In this document: positions 1-8,705 of the stretch, one piece after another
How the letters are laid out: each line of letters opens with the position of its first letter
How positions within the stretch are numbered: position 1 is the stretch's first letter
Assembly (NCBI RefSeq): GCF_003046185.1
Contig: NZ_PZZL01000004.1
Location: 1 to 64,000 of the forward strand
Reading direction: 5' to 3'
From: Phreatobacter oligotrophus
Lineage (GTDB): Bacteria > Pseudomonadota > Alphaproteobacteria > Rhizobiales > Phreatobacteraceae
DNA length: 64,000 nt
Position numbers and translations under genes: made by a program
Notes under the pieces: model-generated
What the model was told of the DNA's origin: nothing
The model's input: only the letters and a program-made list of their open reading frames with translations
Databases searched by the model: none

Positions 1-83
1 GAGCGCTGGGCTACCGTTCCCCGCGCGAGTTCATCGCATCACGAGCAAACGAAACTACGGTGGCGATCGCGTCCGATAATTAA
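1..83 (+). mobile_element. C-terminal remnant of an IS3-family transposase (OrfB), cut by the window edge
   Basis: Reading from base 3, the frame gives ALGYRSPREFIASRAN followed by about ten residues and a TAA at 81-83. The LGYRSPREF motif is the usual C-terminal end of DDE transposases of the IS3 family, where it follows the catalytic core. Only the last 26 codons lie in the window, so it cannot be judged whether the element is intact. The right terminal inverted repeat should lie just downstream; IS3 elements usually end in CA, and the sequence after the stop contains candidate ends near 110-117, but I cannot fix the boundary without the left end. No other transposase sequence occurs in the window. 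Confidence 0.7.
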
Positions 84-178
84 GGGGCTACAACAATCTC
101 TCTGACCTGACTGTTCATTTCGGATCGCTCCTGTGGGCGATCCCCGTTCCCGAGGATCGATCTGATACATTTGAACGA

Positions 179-199
179 GGTAATCAACGTTTGATTACC
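179..199. promoter_or_regulatory. Perfect 9 bp inverted repeat, operator-like
   Basis: GGTAATCAA-CGT-TTGATTACC is a perfect palindrome with a 3 bp centre. It is AT-rich in a GC-rich genome and lies in non-coding DNA, as expected for the site of a dimeric repressor. No regulator gene is adjacent in the window, so the binding protein is unknown. It could also belong to the insertion sequence to its left. Confidence 0.35.
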
Positions 200-345
200 G
201 ATAGCGTTAACCGCGGAACCTTGATCTGGACGCCAGAAACATAGAGTTACCGTTGCGTGAGCGCGCCGGTGGCCAGGGCCTGTATCCAGTCGAGACAGCG
301 CGGTGCTGTCGGGATGTCCTGTGCAAGATGGACGCCGCTTCTCCC

Positions 346-367
346 GGGGCCGAAAGCCCCTGATTTT
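346..367 (+). terminator. Rho-independent terminator-like hairpin
   Basis: GGGGC (346-350), loop CGAAA, GCCCC (356-360), then TGATTTT. The stem is short but all G/C, with a T-rich tail on the plus strand. It does not follow any coding sequence closely (the transposase stop is at 81-83), so it may end a small RNA or the insertion-sequence transcript. Confidence 0.4.
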
Positions 368-628
368 GCCCTTCTAGAGGCCTCCTGTTCGGGGTCTCGC
401 CAGACGGGCACGGGACGTTAAGATTTCAGCAAGGATGGGCTGTCCCAAAACGGCGAGGGTCCAGTCACAAGCCTGTGCGCAGCCCTCACGTGTGGTCATG
501 TCAGCCCCGGGCGGGACATGTGCGGCCACCGGGAGTCGTCCGCACCGCCGAATCCGGGCAAGGATGGCGCCGTCAGACGCGATGGCCTCCACGGCATCCC
601 TGGCCGATTTCACAAAAGCGATTTTCAC

Positions 629-1903
629 ATGTCCGGCATCCTTCTCCTGCTGACGCAGTCGGTCGTCTACTTCATCGTCATGGCAGCTCTGTTTCGCTGC
701 CGAGCCGTCCTCGGCCTTGGCGCGTTCTTTTGCGCCCTGGGGGTGATGCATTTCCTCGAGACCTATCTGGCGGCCGTCTTCTTCATCGAGCTGCCTTTCG
801 GTTTGATCTCGCCCGGCTCGACCGTTCTTTTCTCCGGCAAGCTCGCCATCATCCTCCTGTTCTACATCCGCGAGGATGCGGAGGCGGTGCGCCAGCCGAT
901 CTATGGCCTTCTCATGGGCAATTTCCTGATGGTGACGCTGGTCGCGATGTTGCGGCTCTCGGGGCCGCCCGTGGCGCTGCCGGGCTACAATCCGGACCTC
1001 GCGCTGATCGACCAGATGGGCCTGCTGATGGTCTGGGGCACGACGCTGCTCTTCATCGACGCCATCGCGCTCATCCTCATCTACGAGCGCCTGCGCGGCC
1101 TTCTCGCGCGCTCCCTGGTGGTCCGGGCCTGGCTGAGCCTCGCCATCATCCTGTCCTTCGACCAGGTCGCCTTCTTCGTCGGCCTGCACTGGGTGACGGG
1201 AACGCCATGGAGCGCGCTGTTCGGCGGCTGGATCGCCAAAATGGGGGCGGCCGTCGTCTATGCGGCCTGTCTCGGCGTCTATCTCGCCGTGTTCGAGAAG
1301 AAGGCCGAGGAGTCAGCGCCGGAACCCCTGGCGGACATCTTCCACAAGCTCACCTACCGGCACAAATACGAGGTCCTGCTGGGGGCAACGAGCCGGGACG
1401 CGCTCACCGGCGCCTGGACGCGCGAGCGCTTCACGGCGCTCGCCCCCACCATGTTGGCCCAGGCCATCGACAGCGGCCGGCCCTGCAGCCTGCTCATGAT
1501 CGATGCCGATCATTTCAAGCAGATCAACGACAGCCAGGGTCATATCGCCGGTGACGCCGTGCTGCGCCGGATGGTCGAGACCATTCGCGCCCATATCCGG
1601 GGCGATGATCGGATCTTCCGCTATGGCGGCGAGGAGTTCGTCGTCCTCGCCCCGGATCTCGGCGCGGCCGCGGCGACCATGGCAGCCGAGCGAATCCGCA
1701 AGGCTGTCGCGACCGAGTTCGCCGGTGATGGCGTCCCGGCGCCGACCATCAGCGTGGGCGTCGCCACGGCGCCGGACGAGGGCACGGGACTGGAGGGCCT
1801 GCTACGTCTGGCGGATTCGCGGCTCTATGAGGCCAAGCGTCTGGGCCGCAACCGCGTGGTGGCGGGCCCGGCTGTGGCCGGTGGCGGGCAGACCATGCCG
1901 TGA
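629..1903 (+). CDS. Membrane-bound GGDEF diguanylate cyclase
   Basis: Predicted to make cyclic di-GMP from two GTP at the inner membrane. The 424-residue product has about six or seven hydrophobic segments in the first 220 residues, a MASE-like sensory region I cannot assign to a named family, then a GGDEF domain. The metal/substrate motif DADHFKQIND starts near residue 292, and the active-site loop GGEEF is at about 333-337. An RGDD inhibitory site lies five residues before it, so product inhibition is likely. I chose ATG 629 because translation from there opens directly into the first membrane helix; the upstream in-frame start at 518 would add a hydrophilic, Pro/Arg-rich leader. It stands alone, with non-coding DNA on both sides. 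What signal it senses is unknown. Confidence 0.88.
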   Translation: MSGILLLLTQSVVYFIVMAALFRCRAVLGLGAFFCALGVMHFLETYLAAVFFIELPFGLISPGSTVLFSGKLAIILLFYIREDAEAVRQPIYGLLMGNFLMVTLVAMLRLSGPPVALPGYNPDLALIDQMGLLMVWGTTLLFIDAIALILIYERLRGLLARSLVVRAWLSLAIILSFDQVAFFVGLHWVTGTPWSALFGGWIAKMGAAVVYAACLGVYLAVFEKKAEESAPEPLADIFHKLTYRHKYEVLLGATSRDALTGAWTRERFTALAPTMLAQAIDSGRPCSLLMIDADHFKQINDSQGHIAGDAVLRRMVETIRAHIRGDDRIFRYGGEEFVVLAPDLGAAAATMAAERIRKAVATEFAGDGVPAPTISVGVATAPDEGTGLEGLLRLADSRLYEAKRLGRNRVVAGPAVAGGGQTMP

Positions 1904-2153
1904 GACGGCGCCGGGCGGCCCGGCCGTTTGGCAGCGGGAGGATGTCGCGATCGGCTGCTCTTCTCGTTGCGCCGCCCTGAATCCCGACGCGTCATGCCAG
2001 CATGACCGCGGTGTCATCGCTGTTGCGCGGCGACCACAGTCCGTGACTCTCCCTACGGCAGGCCAAGTAAGGCACGGCAGCGCAGTGGCATTCCCTTGCG
2101 CAATCTGCTGCGGGGGGGCAAGTTTCGCGCGCTTTGAATCAAGGGGGGTCACC

Positions 2154-2843
2154 ATGAAGTTGTACGCCATTACCGCTGCCGCCTTGCTCGGCCTCGCGAG
2201 CGGGGCCGGCGCAGCCGATCTCGGATCCCCGCGCAGCCCGGTTGCCATGGCTGCCACTGCGCCGGCGTTCAACTGGACCGGCTTCTATCTTGGCGGTTAC
2301 CTCGGCGGCGCCTGGAGCACCTCGCGCCACGATTTCAGTCCCATCGGCACCCATGGCTCGGTCAGCCAGTCCGGTATCATTGGCGGTCTGACCGCCGGCT
2401 ATAACTGGCAGATGAATGCCCTTGTCCTCGGTCTCGAGGCGGATCTCGGGCTGTCCGGCCTGCGCAATGCCACTACTGCCTTCTGCTGCTTCACCAACCA
2501 GAAATGGGACAGCTCGCTGCGGGGTCGCGCGGGCTTCGCCGTCGATCGGGCGCTGTTCTTCGTCACGGGCGGCCTGGCGGTGTCCGGTATCCAGGCGGGC
2601 GAGCCCGGGTTCAGTGTCGGCAACACCGTGACCCGTGCCGGCTGGACCGTCGGTGCGGGCGTTGAAGGCGCGCTGACGCCGAACTGGACCGTGAAGGCCG
2701 AGTATCGCTATGCCGATTACGGTCGCTGGGTCGGCTATGGCGGCGGCATCCCGCATCAGGTGACACTGCGGAGCCACAGCCTTCGCCTCGGCGTGAACTA
2801 CCTCTTCTCCAGCGGTCCTTCCGCCGTGGTGGCGCGCTACTGA
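2154..2843 (+). CDS. Outer-membrane beta-barrel protein, Omp25/Omp31-like
   Basis: A 229-residue exported protein with a clear signal peptide (MKLYAITAAALLGLASGAGA, cleavage before ADL). The mature part starts with the typical FNWTGFYLGGYLGGAW segment, which opens the eight-stranded barrel of the Omp25/Omp31/RopB group of alphaproteobacteria. Alternating aromatic and polar strands continue to the end (LRLGVNYLF), followed by a short tail ending in RY. Such proteins are abundant structural components of the outer membrane and interact with LPS. ATG 2154 is preceded by AAGGGGGG. The 250 bp upstream contain no gene. A strong terminator follows at 2872, so it is monocistronic. Confidence 0.85.
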   Translation: MKLYAITAAALLGLASGAGAADLGSPRSPVAMAATAPAFNWTGFYLGGYLGGAWSTSRHDFSPIGTHGSVSQSGIIGGLTAGYNWQMNALVLGLEADLGLSGLRNATTAFCCFTNQKWDSSLRGRAGFAVDRALFFVTGGLAVSGIQAGEPGFSVGNTVTRAGWTVGAGVEGALTPNWTVKAEYRYADYGRWVGYGGGIPHQVTLRSHSLRLGVNYLFSSGPSAVVARY

Positions 2844-2871
2844 GCCGCCGCGCGCCGCGCAAACGACGAAG

Positions 2872-2895
2872 GGCCGCCCTCCGGGCGGCCTTTTT
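2872..2895 (+). terminator. Rho-independent terminator after the outer-membrane protein gene
   Basis: An 8 bp perfect GC stem, GGCCGCCC/GGGCGGCC, with loop TCC is followed directly by TTTTT. It lies 29 bp after the stop codon of the barrel protein and just before the oppositely oriented tRNA. Confidence 0.9.
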
Positions 2896-2947
2896 GTTGG
2901 CGCGATCCGGGAAAGCCAGGATCACGCCCGCTGTCATGGATTTGGAA

Positions 2948-3024
2948 TGGTAGCGGGAGGCAGAGTCGAACTGCCGACCTCAGGGTTATGAATCCTGCGC
3001 TCTCACCAACTGAGCTACCCCGCC
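2948..3024 (-). tRNA. tRNA-Met(CAT)
   Basis: A 77-nucleotide tRNA on the minus strand including an encoded CCA end. The 7 bp acceptor stem begins GGCGGGG, the D-arm is GCTCAGTTGGTGAGAGC, the anticodon loop carries CAT (complement at 2988-2990), and the T-arm contains GTTCGACTC. The G-started, fully paired acceptor and the lack of three G-C pairs in the anticodon stem argue against the initiator tRNA. An Ile-tRNA with lysidine-modified CAT cannot be excluded from sequence alone, but the match to the alphaproteobacterial elongator tRNA-Met is good. Confidence 0.93.
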
Positions 3025-3178
3025 CCAAAAGGGCCGCAGGGCCGGCGCACCGGCCTTGCGAGAGCGCGGATATAAGGTCCGGGCCGAAGGGGTGTCAAGA
3101 CGATCGCTGAGGCTTCTCGCCGCGATCTTTCAAGCCCCTGGCCAACACGTCCCGTGGGCCGGCCCGGTGGCGATGCCC

Positions 3179-3811
3179 TCAGGCCGCAGCCTTCTTGAAC
3201 CGCACGAGCGTGAAGAGCCCGCCGAAGCCCGCCGGCTTCTTCTCGACCATGGTCAGGTCCTTCTCGCCCATCACGCGCTCGAAGGAGAAGTCGGGATGCC
3301 AGCCGAGCTTGTCGCCGAAGGGCGCGGCGGCCTTCTCGATCAGAGCGCGAATGCCGCCCTCGGCGGCGAAATGGTTCACCAGGATGACCTCGCCGCCGGG
3401 TTTGCAGACCCGGTTGAGCTCGGCCATGACGCCCTCGGGGTCCGGCACCACGGTGATGAGATACATGGCGACGACGCAGTCGAAGCTGGCATCGCCGAAG
3501 GCCAGGCGCCCGGCATCCATCTGCAGGATGCCCTCGACATTGGTCAGGCCCTCTTCCACCCGCTTGCGGGCGATCTTCAGCATGTCGAAGGACAGGTCGA
3601 GGCCGATGACCCGGCAGTCCTTGCCATAGTCGGGCAGGGCGATGCCAGTGCCGACGCCGACCTCGAGGATGCGCCCGCCGACGCGCGTCGCCGCGGCCAC
3701 CGCCGCCTTGCGCCCGGTCGTGGTGATGCGACCGAAGATCGGATCGTAGATCGGCGCCCAGCGGGCATAGGCCTTCTGGATGGATTGGGCGTCGAGTTCA
3801 GCGGCTTGCAT
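3179..3811 (-). CDS. pmtA: SAM-dependent methyltransferase, phosphatidylethanolamine N-methyltransferase of the Rhodobacter type
   Basis: A 210-residue class I methyltransferase likely to convert phosphatidylethanolamine to phosphatidylcholine by three methylations at the membrane. The N-terminus YARWAPIYDPIFG is characteristic of the Rhodobacter-type PmtA. Motif I is ILEVGVGTGIALPDY (about residues 48-62), followed by the acidic ribose-binding residue in GLDLSFDML and motif II in FDCVVAMYLITVVPDP. It has no membrane segments, as usual for this soluble, membrane-associated enzyme. It lies 11 bp downstream of mnmA and probably shares its transcript, although no functional link is known. A different lipid or quinone methyltransferase is possible. 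Confidence 0.7.
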   Translation of the reverse strand: MQAAELDAQSIQKAYARWAPIYDPIFGRITTTGRKAAVAAATRVGGRILEVGVGTGIALPDYGKDCRVIGLDLSFDMLKIARKRVEEGLTNVEGILQMDAGRLAFGDASFDCVVAMYLITVVPDPEGVMAELNRVCKPGGEVILVNHFAAEGGIRALIEKAAAPFGDKLGWHPDFSFERVMGEKDLTMVEKKPAGFGGLFTLVRFKKAAA

Positions 3812-3822
3812 TGCAACCCCGG

Positions 3823-4992
3823 TCAGATCGTGGCCTGGAGAGTGGTGTGGGCGGCAGCCGGCCGCAGGTCCTGCCGCCGGCGGATGAAGCCGCCGCCGAG
3901 GACGCGGGCGGCGCCCGCAGGGCCGTCATAGAGCACGCAGGCCTGGCCCGGCGCCACGCCGTCCTCGCCGTCAAGCAGCTCGATTTCCGGGGCGCCGTCC
4001 ACCATGCGCAGCAGGGCAGGGCGGGGCGGGCGCGTCGAGCGCACCCGGGCGTGGCAGGCAAGGGTCTCGCCCTCGGCGGGCAGCGCGTCGCCCAGCCAGT
4101 TGAAATCGCGCAGGCCGATCCGGTGGGTCGCCAGCGCCTCGCGCGGACCGACGATCACCTGCCGGCGCGCCGCATCGAGCCCGACCACATAGAGCGGTTC
4201 GGCCGCCGCGATGCCGATGCCGCGGCGCTGTCCCACGGTGAAGCGCATGACGCCGTCATGGCGCCCGAGCACCCGCCCGTCGACATGGACGATCTCGCCG
4301 GCCTCGGCCGCTTCCGGCTTCAGCTTCTCGACGATCGAGGTGTAGCGGCCGGTGGGCACGAAGCAGATGTCCTGGCTGTCGGCCTTGTCGGCGATGGCGA
4401 GGCCGAAGCGGCGGGCATGCTCGCGCGTCTCCGGCTTGGTCATGCCGCCAAGCGGAAACCGCAGCAGGTCGAGCTGGTCCGCCGTGGTGGCGAAGAGGAA
4501 ATAGCTCTGGTCACGGTCGGCATCGACCGGCTGGTAGAGCCCGCGACGGCCGGAGGGCAGTGCGCGGCTCGCGACATAATGGCCGGTCGCCAGGGCGTCG
4601 GCCCCCAGATCCCGGGCGGTTGCCAAGAGGTCGGTGAACTTCACGTGGCGATTGCAGTCGATGCAGGGGATCGGCGTCTCGCCATCGGCATAGGACTGGG
4701 CGAAGCGGTCGATGACCGCCGCCTTGAAGCGCTCCTCGTAGTCCAGCACGTAGTGCGGAATGCCGAGCCGCTCGGCGACGCGGCGGGCGTCGTGGATGTC
4801 CTGGCCGGCGCAGCAGGCGCCCTTGCGGTGGATCGCGGCGCCATGGTCGTAGAGCTGCAGCGTCACGCCGACGACATCATAGCCCTGTTCGGCCATGAGC
4901 CCGGCCACGACCGAGGAATCGACGCCGCCCGACATCGCGACGACGACGCGCGTCGCGGAAGGCGGCTTGGCGATGTCGAGGCTGTTCCGCAT
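3823..4992 (-). CDS. mnmA: tRNA-specific 2-thiouridylase MnmA
   Basis: Thiolates U34 of the tRNAs for Lys, Glu and Gln, using ATP and sulfur relayed from a cysteine desulfurase. The 389-residue protein has the N-type ATP pyrophosphatase PP-loop SGGVDSSV (about 22-29). The two catalytic cysteines lie in the usual places, IPCIDCN and SQDICFVP, and the C-terminal beta-barrel begins near GQRRGIG. Start ATG 4992 fits the family and the promoter-like sequence at 5019-5047; the upstream in-frame ATG at 5046 would add 18 atypical residues and lie inside that promoter. pmtA follows after 11 bp. The window also encodes one of its substrates, tRNA-Lys(TTT), at 35118. Confidence 0.95.
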   Translation of the reverse strand: MRNSLDIAKPPSATRVVVAMSGGVDSSVVAGLMAEQGYDVVGVTLQLYDHGAAIHRKGACCAGQDIHDARRVAERLGIPHYVLDYEERFKAAVIDRFAQSYADGETPIPCIDCNRHVKFTDLLATARDLGADALATGHYVASRALPSGRRGLYQPVDADRDQSYFLFATTADQLDLLRFPLGGMTKPETREHARRFGLAIADKADSQDICFVPTGRYTSIVEKLKPEAAEAGEIVHVDGRVLGRHDGVMRFTVGQRRGIGIAAAEPLYVVGLDAARRQVIVGPREALATHRIGLRDFNWLGDALPAEGETLACHARVRSTRPPRPALLRMVDGAPEIELLDGEDGVAPGQACVLYDGPAGAARVLGGGFIRRRQDLRPAAAHTTLQATI

Positions 4993-5018
4993 GCGATCCG
5001 ACGTGAGCTGAATGCCGC

Positions 5019-5047
5019 TATATAGGCGGTGCGGCGATCCGCGCAAA
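5019..5047 (-). promoter_or_regulatory. Putative promoter of mnmA-pmtA
   Basis: On the minus strand, TTTGCG (5047-5042), a 17 bp spacer and TATATA (5024-5019) form a plausible sigma-70-type promoter. The -10 is strong and the -35 weak. Transcription would begin near 5012, about 20 bases before the ATG at 4992, which supports that start codon. Confidence 0.4.
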
Positions 5048-5097
5048 GCGGTGATGCCGTCTTGTGGCAGTCACCCGGCGGGGCTAAACGCCGCCCC

Positions 5098-5787
5098 ATG
5101 GCTCCCCGCTACGCCCTCTATGCCGCCCCCGCCCCGGACAGTCCGCTCTGGCGCTTCGGCTCGTCCGTCATCGGCTATGATGCCGCGGCCGCGACCGATA
5201 CGGCTTTCCCGGCCTCGCCGCCCTGCAATGCCGGTGACTGGATGGCGCTCACCGAGGAGCCGCGCCGCTATGGCTTCCACGGCACCCTGAAGGCGCCCTT
5301 TGCCCTTGCGGGTGGCGAGGACGAGGCCGGCCTGATCGAGGCCGTGATGCTGTTTGCCGAGCGTCGCCGCGCCTTTTCGGTTCCCCGTCTCGATGTCTCG
5401 CTGCTCAAGGCCTTCGTCGCGCTGACCCCGTCCGAACGGTCCGCCGAACTCGAAGGGCTCGCGGCGGATTGCGTCCGGCATTTCGACGCCTTCCGCGCGC
5501 CGCTCTCCGAGGCCGACATGGCACGCCGGCTGAAGGCGCCGCTGACGGAGCGCCAGAAGGCCCATCTCGACGCCTTCGGCTATCCCTATGTCTTCGAGGA
5601 CTTCCGCTTCCACATGACCCTGACCGGCGCCTTGCCCGAGGACCGGCGGGAGACCATCCGGGACGGCCTTGCGGGCCTTTATGCGCCGGTGGCCGCGCCT
5701 CTGGCGGTCGACGCGTTGTGCCTCTTCAAGCAGGCGGACCGGGCAGGGCGCTTCACCATCCTCGCGCGCTTTCCCTTCGAGGGCTGA
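5098..5787 (+). CDS. DUF1045 family protein (2H phosphoesterase-like)
   Basis: A 229-residue cytoplasmic protein of the DUF1045 family, often annotated as a putative phosphonate metabolism protein because relatives occur in phn clusters. It has the paired H-x-T motifs of the 2H phosphoesterase fold: FHGTLKAP at about residues 60-67 and FHMTLTG at about 174-180. That suggests a phosphodiester or cyclic-phosphate substrate, but the reaction is not established. No phn genes are nearby, so a role in C-P lyase metabolism is not supported here. It is divergent from mnmA and 95 bp upstream of serS. ATG 5098 starts directly at the conserved RYALYAAP beta-strand. Confidence 0.78.
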   Translation: MAPRYALYAAPAPDSPLWRFGSSVIGYDAAAATDTAFPASPPCNAGDWMALTEEPRRYGFHGTLKAPFALAGGEDEAGLIEAVMLFAERRRAFSVPRLDVSLLKAFVALTPSERSAELEGLAADCVRHFDAFRAPLSEADMARRLKAPLTERQKAHLDAFGYPYVFEDFRFHMTLTGALPEDRRETIRDGLAGLYAPVAAPLAVDALCLFKQADRAGRFTILARFPFEG

Positions 5788-5882
5788 TCGCCCGACCGTC
5801 TTGCCTTGCCGGGGAGCCTCGCTTAAGCCCGCAACGGCGGTTTCGCCGCGAGAATCCGCGGCGCGCAGACGGCAGGGCGACC

Positions 5883-7172
5883 ATGCACGACATTCGCTGG
5901 ATCAGGGACAATCCGCAGGCCTTCGACGCCGCGCTCGTCGCGCGCGGACGTGGGCCGCTGGCATCCTCCCTCATCGCGCTCGATGACGCCCGCAAGGCCG
6001 CCGTCTCGGCTCTCCAGGCCGGCCAGGAGCGTCGCAACGCCGCCTCGAAGGAGATCGGCCAGGCCATGGGCCAGAAGGACATGGCCCGTGCCGATGCCCT
6101 GAAGGCCGAGGTTGCTGCCCTCAAGGACCGCATGGCCGAGGCCGAGGCCGCCGAGAAGGCGGCGAGCGCCGAGCTCACCGCGGCTCTCGAGGTCATTCCC
6201 AACCTGCCGCTTGCCGACGTTCCGGTCGGCCCGGACGAGACCGCCAATGTCGAGCGCCATCGCTTCGGCACGCCGCGGGTCATCGCCGCGCCGAAGGAGC
6301 ATTTCGAGCTCGGCGAGGCCCTCGGCCAGATGGATTTCGAGGCGGCCGCCAAGCTGTCCGGCGCCCGCTTCGTGGTGCTCAAGAGCAAGCTCGCCCGCAT
6401 GGAGCGCGCTCTCGCCCAGTTCATGCTCGACCTGCACACCGACACCCACGGCTACACCGAGGTGAACCCGCCGGTGCTCGTCCGTGATCCTGCGGTCTAT
6501 GGCACCGGCCAGTTGCCCAAGGCGGCGGAGGACATGTTCGTCACCCGCGAGGGCCTCTGGCTGACCCCCACCGCCGAGGTGACGCTGACCAACCTCGTGG
6601 CGCAGGAGATCGTCGCCGAGGACGCGCTGCCGATGCGCCTCACCGCCGCGACCCAGTGCTTCCGCTCGGAAGCCGGCGCCGCCGGCCGCGACACGCGCGG
6701 CATGCTGCGCCAGCACCAGTTCCTGAAGGTGGAGCTCGTCTCCATTACCACGCCCGACCAGGCCCTCGACGAGCATGAGCGCATGCTCGCCTGCGCCGAG
6801 GAGGTGCTGAAGCGCCTCGACCTGCATTACCGCGTCGTCACGCTCTGCACCGGCGACATGGGCTTCTCGGCCCGCAAGACCTATGACATCGAGGTCTGGC
6901 TGCCCGGTCAGAAGGCCTTCCGCGAGATTTCGTCCTGCTCGGTCTGCGGCGACTTCCAGGCCCGCCGCATGAATGCCCGCTATCGGCCGAAGGCCACCGA
7001 CAACAAGCAGCCCGCGCCGCAGTTCGTCCACACGCTCAACGGTTCGGGGACCGCGGTCGGCCGCGCCCTCATCGCCGTGATGGAGACCTACCAGCAGGAT
7101 GGCGGCGCCATCGCCGTGCCCGCCGTGCTCCAGCCCTATATGGGCGGCCTCACCCTTATCGAGAAAGCCTGA
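5883..7172 (+). CDS. serS: Seryl-tRNA synthetase
   Basis: Charges tRNA-Ser and, as the first step, tRNA-Sec where present. It is a class II enzyme of 429 residues, the normal length. The first 110 residues form the antiparallel coiled-coil tRNA-binding arm (rich in Ala, Lys, Glu). The catalytic core shows motif 2 in [20 protein letters not shown] and motif 3 in [16 protein letters not shown]. The start ATG 5883 is followed by the typical [11 protein letters not shown]. The stop overlaps the surE start (TGATG), so serS-surE-pcm are probably one operon. Confidence 0.97.
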   Translation: MHDIRWIRDNPQAFDAALVARGRGPLASSLIALDDARKAAVSALQAGQERRNAASKEIGQAMGQKDMARADALKAEVAALKDRMAEAEAAEKAASAELTAALEVIPNLPLADVPVGPDETANVERHRFGTPRVIAAPKEHFELGEALGQMDFEAAAKLSGARFVVLKSKLARMERALAQFMLDLHTDTHGYTEVNPPVLVRDPAVYGTGQLPKAAEDMFVTREGLWLTPTAEVTLTNLVAQEIVAEDALPMRLTAATQCFRSEAGAAGRDTRGMLRQHQFLKVELVSITTPDQALDEHERMLACAEEVLKRLDLHYRVVTLCTGDMGFSARKTYDIEVWLPGQKAFREISSCSVCGDFQARRMNARYRPKATDNKQPAPQFVHTLNGSGTAVGRALIAVMETYQQDGGAIAVPAVLQPYMGGLTLIEKA

Positions 7173-7954
7173 TGCGCATCCTTGTCACCAATGACGACGG
7201 CATCCACGCGCCGGGCCTGCTCGCCGCCGAGCGCATCGCCCGCACGCTCTCCGACGACGTCTGGGTGGTCGCGCCCGAGACGGACCAGTCCGGCGTCTCG
7301 CACTCCCTGTCGCTGAACGATCCGCTGCGGCTGCGCGAGGTCGGCGAGAAGCGCTACGCGGTGAAGGGCACGCCCACCGATTGCGTGATCATGGCGGTGA
7401 AGCACATCCTGGCGGGGGAGGGGCCCGACCTCGTCCTCTCCGGCGTCAATCGCGGCCAGAACGTCGCCGAGGACGTCGGCTATTCCGGCACCATCGCGGG
7501 GGCCATGGAGGGCACGATCCTCGGCATTCCGTCGGTGGCGCTGTCGCAGTCCTACGGTCCCGAGAGCCGCCATCAGGTGCCCTACGAGACCGCCGAGGCC
7601 CATGCCCCCGGCATCATCCGCACCATCCTCGAGGAGGGGCTGCGTCCCGGCTCGCTCATCAACGTCAATTTCCCCAATCGCAGCCCCGACCAGGTGCGCG
7701 GCATCCGCGTGACCGCGCAGGGGCGGCGCGACCAGGAGATCCTGACGATCGACCCGCGCCATGACGGCCGCGGCAATCCCTATTACTGGATCGCCTTCGT
7801 GCGAAACCGCCATCGCATCGAGAACGGCACCGACCTCTGGGCCCTCGCCGAGGGCTATGTCTCGGTGACGCCGCTCGAGATCAACATGACCGACGAGCCG
7901 ACCATGACGCGCCTCGCGGCGGTCTTCGCCGGCGACCGGGCGCCCGGGACCTGA
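7172..7954 (+). CDS. surE: 5'/3'-nucleotidase SurE
   Basis: A metal-dependent phosphatase acting on nucleoside monophosphates and short polyphosphates, associated with stationary-phase survival. The 260-residue protein begins [15 protein letters not shown], whose paired Asp residues bind the divalent metal. It continues with the conserved SGVNRGQNVAEDVGYSGTIAGA and GTPTDCV. It starts within the serS stop codon (TGATG), implying translational coupling, and is followed after 7 bp by pcm. Confidence 0.97.
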   Translation: MRILVTNDDGIHAPGLLAAERIARTLSDDVWVVAPETDQSGVSHSLSLNDPLRLREVGEKRYAVKGTPTDCVIMAVKHILAGEGPDLVLSGVNRGQNVAEDVGYSGTIAGAMEGTILGIPSVALSQSYGPESRHQVPYETAEAHAPGIIRTILEEGLRPGSLINVNFPNRSPDQVRGIRVTAQGRRDQEILTIDPRHDGRGNPYYWIAFVRNRHRIENGTDLWALAEGYVSVTPLEINMTDEPTMTRLAAVFAGDRAPGT

Positions 7955-7961
7955 GGCGGCG

Positions 7962-8609
7962 ATGAACGCGGCGCCGGGACCGGATCATTTTCGTGCCGCT
8001 GCCGCTTTCGTCCTCATGCTGCGGCAGGCGGGCCTGTCCGACCGCCGCGTGCTCAACGCCATGGAGCAGGTGCCGCGCGTGCCGTTCCTCGACGAGGGGC
8101 ATTTCGCGCTCGCCGACGAGGATGTGGCGCTGCCCATCGCCATGGGCCAGAGCGTCCTGCGCCCGACTCTCATCGCCGCCATGCTGGACGCGCTCGATGT
8201 CGCCCCGCACCACCGCGTCCTGCAGATCGGCACCGGCTCGGGCTACACCGCGGCGATTCTCGGCCGCCTCGCCAAGGAGGTCGTGACGGTCGAGCGCTGG
8301 CGGACGCTCGCCGACCAGGCCCATTTGCGCCTGCGCTCGCTCGGCTACGACATGGTCGAGACCATCTTCGGCGACGGCTTCGACGGCTTCGCCCAGCGCG
8401 CGCCCTATGACCGCATCCTGCTGACCTGTGCGGTGTCCGACCCGCCGCCGCACCTTCTCGCCCAGCTGGCGCCCGACGGTGTGATGGTGGTGCCGCTCAC
8501 CGCCGGCGTCGTGGTCCGCACCGGCAAGGCCGACAGCCATGCGAGCCGCAACGCCTTCGCAGTGGCGCAGGTCGACCCGGCGGTCCATGGCGTCGCCCGC
8601 CGACTGTGA
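7962..8609 (+). CDS. pcm: Protein-L-isoaspartate O-methyltransferase
   Basis: Methylates isoaspartyl residues of aged proteins using SAM, starting their repair. The 215-residue product has the PCMT signature: the substrate loop MGQSVLRPTLIAAML and SAM motif I VLQIGTGSGYTAAIL. The family usually reads GQTISQP and LEIGTGSGY, so the substrate loop is somewhat divergent, as in other alphaproteobacterial copies. The order surE-pcm-nlpD-like gene is conserved in Proteobacteria and linked to stationary-phase maintenance. It lies 7 bp after surE. Confidence 0.92.
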   Translation: MNAAPGPDHFRAAAAFVLMLRQAGLSDRRVLNAMEQVPRVPFLDEGHFALADEDVALPIAMGQSVLRPTLIAAMLDALDVAPHHRVLQIGTGSGYTAAILGRLAKEVVTVERWRTLADQAHLRLRSLGYDMVETIFGDGFDGFAQRAPYDRILLTCAVSDPPPHLLAQLAPDGVMVVPLTAGVVVRTGKADSHASRNAFAVAQVDPAVHGVARRL

Positions 8610-8705
8610 AAAAGACCTGACACCGAAGCAGCGCGACAACCGAAACTTAACCTGAACAGGTCATAAATCGTCCTGTCAGTGGTTGCGTACCGCGTGAGTG
8701 TTGCC

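Larger units (their letters stand above)
84..628. other. 545 bp stretch without a recognisable gene
   Basis: This gap between the transposase remnant and the diguanylate cyclase gene has no convincing coding sequence; open frames crossing it are out-of-phase extensions of the downstream gene or its antisense. It does hold structure: a 7 bp-stem hairpin at 122-143 (GGATCGC/GCGATCC), a perfect 9 bp inverted repeat at 179-199, a hairpin at 294-310 (GACAGC/GCTGTC) and a terminator-like hairpin at 346-367. The last two suggest that a short plus-strand transcript ends here, which would make part of the region a leader or small RNA. The left part may still belong to the insertion sequence. Confidence 0.5.
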
